DNA of 16,784 bases, taken from positions 1 to 16,784 of the forward strand of contig JBEKLJ010000058.1 in NCBI GenBank assembly GCA_050010255.1, read 5' to 3'. Shown here piece by piece: positions 14,252-16,784 of this stretch. The notes beneath the pieces are model-generated. The model was not told the DNA's origin, ran no database searches, and saw nothing but the letters and a program-made list of their open reading frames with translations. How positions within the stretch are numbered: the stretch's first letter is position 1; every line of letters begins with the position of its first letter. Source of the stretch: JBEKLJ01 sp050010255. Its GTDB lineage: Bacteria; Acidobacteriota; Terriglobia; Bryobacterales; Bryobacteraceae. The position numbers and the translations under genes were made by a program.

Positions 14252-15531
14252 TCAGGCTCATGGGGGCGCCACATCCCGATGCCGCCGAGTGGTTTGAGTG
14301 GAGGGCGCCAGATGGGTCTGTCTCGATCTGGATCGCCTACGGCGTGCTCGAGGAGATCCTGGAGCGGCACGGCCGGGCGTGGCCCGGACGCAGGCGACCC
14401 GAGGTCGGCGGCATGCTCCTGGGAACCGTGGACGAGCAGGACGGGATCCGCATCCGCATCGACGGCGCCGCCGACGTGCCGTGCCGGTACTTCTTCGGTC
14501 CGACTTACTCCCTCGGTCACGCCGACTGGCTTAGGTTCGGCGCCGCGATCGAGGATCGGAACCGGTCGGGCGGGCAACGCGCGCTGGGCTTCTACCGCAC
14601 TCACGCCCGGAAGGGCCTCGGCCTGGATGCCGATGACCTGCTGCTCCTCTCGGAACTGTTTCCCGGGCCGGCGGGCGTCGCCCTCTTGCTGAAGCCCCGC
14701 CCGCTTCGGCCGGACCTGGGCGGGTTCTTCTTCTGGGAAGGCGGCGCGGTCCGTTCGGAATCCAGCTACCTGGAGTTCGAGATCCTGCGGAAACGCCGCA
14801 GCGTCCGGATGCTCGGGCCCGTGGCGCCTGCTGGCGTTCCCGAGCGCCAAGCCGATGGGCCTGCGCCGGCTGGCGTTCCCGAGCGCGAGGCCGAGGAGCC
14901 TGTACCTGCTGGCGTTCCCGAGCGCGAAGCCGAGGAGCCTGCGCCCGCTGGCGTTCCCGAGCGCGGAGTTGAGGAGCCTGCGCCCGCTGGCGTTCCCGAG
15001 CGCGGAGTTGAGGAGCCTGCGCCCGAGGCGGCTCCGGAGCCTTTGCCCGCGCCGGTGGCCGATGCTTCGCTTCCCTCCACGCGCCTTCGTCTGCTGTGGT
15101 GCTCCTGGTGGGTGCAGGGCCCGCTGCTGGCCTGCCTGCTGGCGGCCGCGGGGCTTCTGGGTTTCGTCTCCTCTCGCGAGCTCAACCGGCTCTCACCCCC
15201 GCAGCCGCCGCCGCGCGATCCCTACGCGCTTTCGCTCACCGTGGTCGAGTACGCCGACAGCCTGCATCTGATCTGGGACCGCCAGGCGCCTCCCGTCGCG
15301 CTGGCCGAGGGCGCTCGGCTGTCCATCAGCGACGGCGAACAGAGCCGCGGCCTGGACCTCACTGCGGTCCAGCTTCAACGCGGCAGCGTGATCTACAGGA
15401 AGCTCACCAACCAGGTGCGATTCCGTCTGGAGGTTTTCCTCAAGCAGGGGAGAAGCGTGAGCGAGACCTGGGACGCGGCTGGCAGAGCGGCAGCCTCCGA
15501 GGCTAGCCGCGCGGCTCCGCCAGGACGGTAG
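14248..15531 (+). CDS. Membrane-anchored JAB/MPN-like protein with Pro/Glu repeat linker
   Basis: The frame is open from 14125, but that part lies in repeat element B, so I place the start at the ATG at 14248 (427 aa). Residues 40-180 look like a JAB/MPN domain: E52 in RPEVGGMLLG, then GFYRTHARKGLGLDADDLLL, and GGFFFWEGGAVRSESSYLEF. Compared with the JAMM metalloprotease pattern (Glu, HxH, Asp 11 residues on), E52, H119 and D130 fit, but the first His is Arg (R117). Residues 193-257 are five 13-residue repeats of APAGVPEREAEEP type, an acidic, probably disordered linker. A transmembrane helix follows (about residues 288-306, PLLACLLAAAGLLGFVSS). The last 110 residues contain LSLTVVEYADSLHLIWDRQA and VRFRLEVFLKQGRSVSETWD, a beta-rich module. 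I recall similar acidobacterial proteins, all unnamed. Function is unknown; a peptidase, a binding-only MPN domain or a signalling anchor are possible. Confidence 0.75.
   Translation: MIRLMGAPHPDAAEWFEWRAPDGSVSIWIAYGVLEEILERHGRAWPGRRRPEVGGMLLGTVDEQDGIRIRIDGAADVPCRYFFGPTYSLGHADWLRFGAAIEDRNRSGGQRALGFYRTHARKGLGLDADDLLLLSELFPGPAGVALLLKPRPLRPDLGGFFFWEGGAVRSESSYLEFEILRKRRSVRMLGPVAPAGVPERQADGPAPAGVPEREAEEPVPAGVPEREAEEPAPAGVPERGVEEPAPAGVPERGVEEPAPEAAPEPLPAPVADASLPSTRLRLLWCSWWVQGPLLACLLAAAGLLGFVSSRELNRLSPPQPPPRDPYALSLTVVEYADSLHLIWDRQAPPVALAEGARLSISDGEQSRGLDLTAVQLQRGSVIYRKLTNQVRFRLEVFLKQGRSVSETWDAAGRAAASEASRAAPPGR
14824..15018 (+). repeat. Five tandem copies of a 39-bp unit inside the JAB-like gene
   Basis: Units start at 14824, 14863, 14902, 14941 and 14980, each encoding a 13-residue repeat; a degenerate sixth runs to about 15042. 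Units 4 and 5 are identical over all 39 bases, a sign of recent duplication. The core TGGCGTTCCCGAGCGC is kept in every unit. The length is a multiple of three, so copy-number change keeps the frame. Confidence 0.9.
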
Positions 15532-15570
15532 CGTCGGCTTGTGGAGCTGCGACCGCGTACACCCAACGTC

Positions 15571-16056
15571 ATGCGCACCGTTTACCTCTCGCTCGGCTCT
15601 AACCTCGGCGACCGCCAAGAGAACCTGCGCCAGGCCATCGCGCGGCTCGAAGCGGCGGGCGTGCGTGTTTCGCGGCGGTCTTCGATTTACGAGACCAAGC
15701 CGCGGGACGCGCCGAACCAGCCCTGGTTCTTGAACCAGGTCATCGAGGCCGAAACGGACCTTTTCCCTCGGCAACTGCTGGCGCGCGTGCAGAAGGTCGA
15801 GCTCGAGATGGGCCGCAAGCGGCTGCGCCCGAAAGGCCCCCGAACAATCGACATCGACATCCTGCTCTGCGGGGAGACGATCGTCAGGACCAAGGAGCTG
15901 GAGCTCCCGCACCCGCGGCTGGCCGAGCGCCGGTTCGTGCTGGAGCCGCTGGCGGAACTCGCCCCGGACCTGCGGCACCCGCTGACGCGCCTCACGGTGC
16001 GCCAGATGCTGGCGGGGGTGGCGGGGCAGGCGGTCAAGCGCCTCGGCCGGCAATAA
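15571..16056 (+). CDS. folK: 2-amino-4-hydroxy-6-hydroxymethyldihydropteridine pyrophosphokinase
   Basis: FolK transfers pyrophosphate from ATP to 6-hydroxymethyl-7,8-dihydropterin, a step in folate synthesis in the cytoplasm. With the ATG at 15571 it is 161 aa, the usual size. The alternative GTG at 15541 adds ten residues with no similarity to the family. The N-terminal YLSLGSNLGDRQENL is the family signature. SSIYETKPRDAPNQPWFLNQ and VELEMGRKRLRPKGPRTIDI follow. The magnesium-binding aspartates are D94 and D96 in TIDIDILL. ELPHPRLAERRFVLEPLAEL forms the conserved end. It follows the JAB-like gene by 39 bp on the same strand and may share its transcript. No folP or folB is adjacent. Confidence 0.95.
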   Translation: MRTVYLSLGSNLGDRQENLRQAIARLEAAGVRVSRRSSIYETKPRDAPNQPWFLNQVIEAETDLFPRQLLARVQKVELEMGRKRLRPKGPRTIDIDILLCGETIVRTKELELPHPRLAERRFVLEPLAELAPDLRHPLTRLTVRQMLAGVAGQAVKRLGRQ

Positions 16057-16064
16057 ACGCGCGG

Positions 16065-16081
16065 CGGCCTCCCCAAGGCCG
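16065..16081. terminator. Hairpin after folK, possible terminator
   Basis: Arms CGGCCT and AGGCCG pair around a CCCCA loop, nine bases after the folK stop, between convergent genes. No T-run follows, so this is a weak candidate. Confidence 0.3.
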
Positions 16082-16191
16082 TCCGCTACATCCGCACGCC
16101 GCTTGGGTCCGATCACCGGCTGCGCCAGCCGTTGTGCCCGAAGTTGCTTGACCGCTCCCTTGCGCGCCTGTGAGAACTCCTCTTTAAGAAC

Positions 16192-16784
16192 CTAGAAGCG
16201 CGGAGCTTCATCGGGAGCGTCGGGGTTCCGCTCACCGCCTTCCGATTGGATCAGCGCTACTCTGTTATGTTCATCGAGGACAAAGCGCTGGAGCGCCCTA
16301 ACATTCTTGAACTCCACGATGTAGCGATAGCTGCGCCTGCTACCCTCAGCCCTGCGATCAACGAGTGTCAACGACACAAGGTCGCCTTGCCTCTTCATGT
16401 CGGCTTGAATTTCCTTCTGTGCGGCAGAGAGTCCCCTCCAGAATTCAACACTGAAGTCGTCGGGCCGCATGGCGCCCCTCATCGCATCCTGAATGATGGC
16501 GCGGAGCCGCTCAGTGACATTGGGTTCCCGGTCGGGAATCGGTTTGAACTCGTCCAGAAAGAAACGCCTCATGTTGTTGAGCAGCGGTACGGGCGCCTGG
16601 GTTAGCTGCTGGCGGATCTGGGGGATGTCGTAGTAGTGCGCTCCCTTTGCGAGCTCCGCATCCAGATTGAGCCTGACACTGTCGTCGCGCTCCGGGTATT
16701 GGAAAAGAAAGATGTCGCGTGACCTCAAGTCGAATACGTTGGAGTATTTGGTCGCGGTTTCACCCTTCTGTAAACAGGCGCGCA
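16192..16784 (-). CDS. C-terminal part of a protein, possibly a linear amide C-N hydrolase (C45/choloylglycine hydrolase-like)
   Basis: The frame is open to the right edge of the window, so the gene begins outside; 196 or so residues are seen. A TTG at 16728 is an internal codon rather than a convincing start. The segment KGETATKYSNVFDLRSRDIF followed by LFQYPERDD resembles, from memory, the last beta-strands of N-terminal-nucleophile amide hydrolases of the choloylglycine hydrolase/C45 group, where a YS-VFDL-type strand comes near the end. The catalytic Cys would be in the unseen N-terminus. After it come about 130 residues with no motif I know: KGAHYYDIPQIRQQL, a helical charged segment, then YRYIVEFKNVRALQRFVLDE, which could be a small beta-alpha module. 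GC content is somewhat lower than in its neighbours. The gene is real, but the family call is tentative. Confidence 0.5.
   Translation of the reverse strand, partial: RACLQKGETATKYSNVFDLRSRDIFLFQYPERDDSVRLNLDAELAKGAHYYDIPQIRQQLTQAPVPLLNNMRRFFLDEFKPIPDREPNVTERLRAIIQDAMRGAMRPDDFSVEFWRGLSAAQKEIQADMKRQGDLVSLTLVDRRAEGSRRSYRYIVEFKNVRALQRFVLDEHNRVALIQSEGGERNPDAPDEAPRF

Noticed and set aside
14824..15042. CRISPR array
   Set aside because: The 39-bp units are contiguous with no spacers and are in-frame protein repeats.

Overview
The window looks like a stretch of a GC-rich soil or sediment bacterium of the phylum Acidobacteriota, most likely of the Bryobacterales/Solibacter type. The main pointers are a secreted VWFA protein of the type greatly expanded in Acidobacteria (8328-9275), a membrane-tethered JAB/MPN-like protein with a C-terminal module I associate with the same phylum, a GH74 xyloglucanase, and uniformly high GC with short leaders. 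No phylogenetic marker is present, so the assignment is inference from gene content.

Layout. 1-1117 (+): C-terminal part of a sodium:solute symporter. 1175-2736 (-): an RsuA/RluB-type pseudouridine synthase followed closely by a 255-aa protein I do not recognise. 2854-6642 (+): a histidine-degradation block of hutI, ftcD (overlapping by 16 bp) and a second hutI about 78% identical to the first. An ftcD remnant follows hutI copy 2, so the duplicated unit was at least hutI plus the start of ftcD. About 6650-6845: a composite of palindromic repeats. 6887-8157: lipA (+) and rsfS (-), convergent with stop codons overlapping. 8328-11454 (+): the VWFA protein and a secreted HExxH metallopeptidase. 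11516-13825 (-): the GH74 enzyme. 14052-14168: a second palindromic repeat of the same type as the first. 14248-15531 (+): JAB-like domain, 13-residue repeats, transmembrane helix and C-terminal domain. 15571-16056 (+): folK. 16192-16784 (-): C-terminal part of a possible linear amide C-N hydrolase.

How the genes work together. Only the hut block is an evident functional group: HutI makes formiminoglutamate and FtcD moves its formimino group to tetrahydrofolate; hutH and hutU are not in view. FolK is also a folate gene but lies 10 kb away and is probably unconnected. LipA, RsfS and the pseudouridine synthase are housekeeping. The VWFA protein, metallopeptidase, GH74 enzyme and symporter suggest a heterotroph that degrades polymers outside the cytoplasm.

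The most notable points are: (i) both HutI copies have Gly where the amidohydrolase superfamily has its catalytic, metal-binding Asp; (ii) the duplication has a mosaic identity profile and an ftcD relic; (iii) two composite palindromic repeats carry a compensatory base-pair change, and a related 18-mer lies upstream of three plus-strand genes; (iv) the JAB-like protein keeps the JAMM Glu, second His and Asp, but its first His is Arg.
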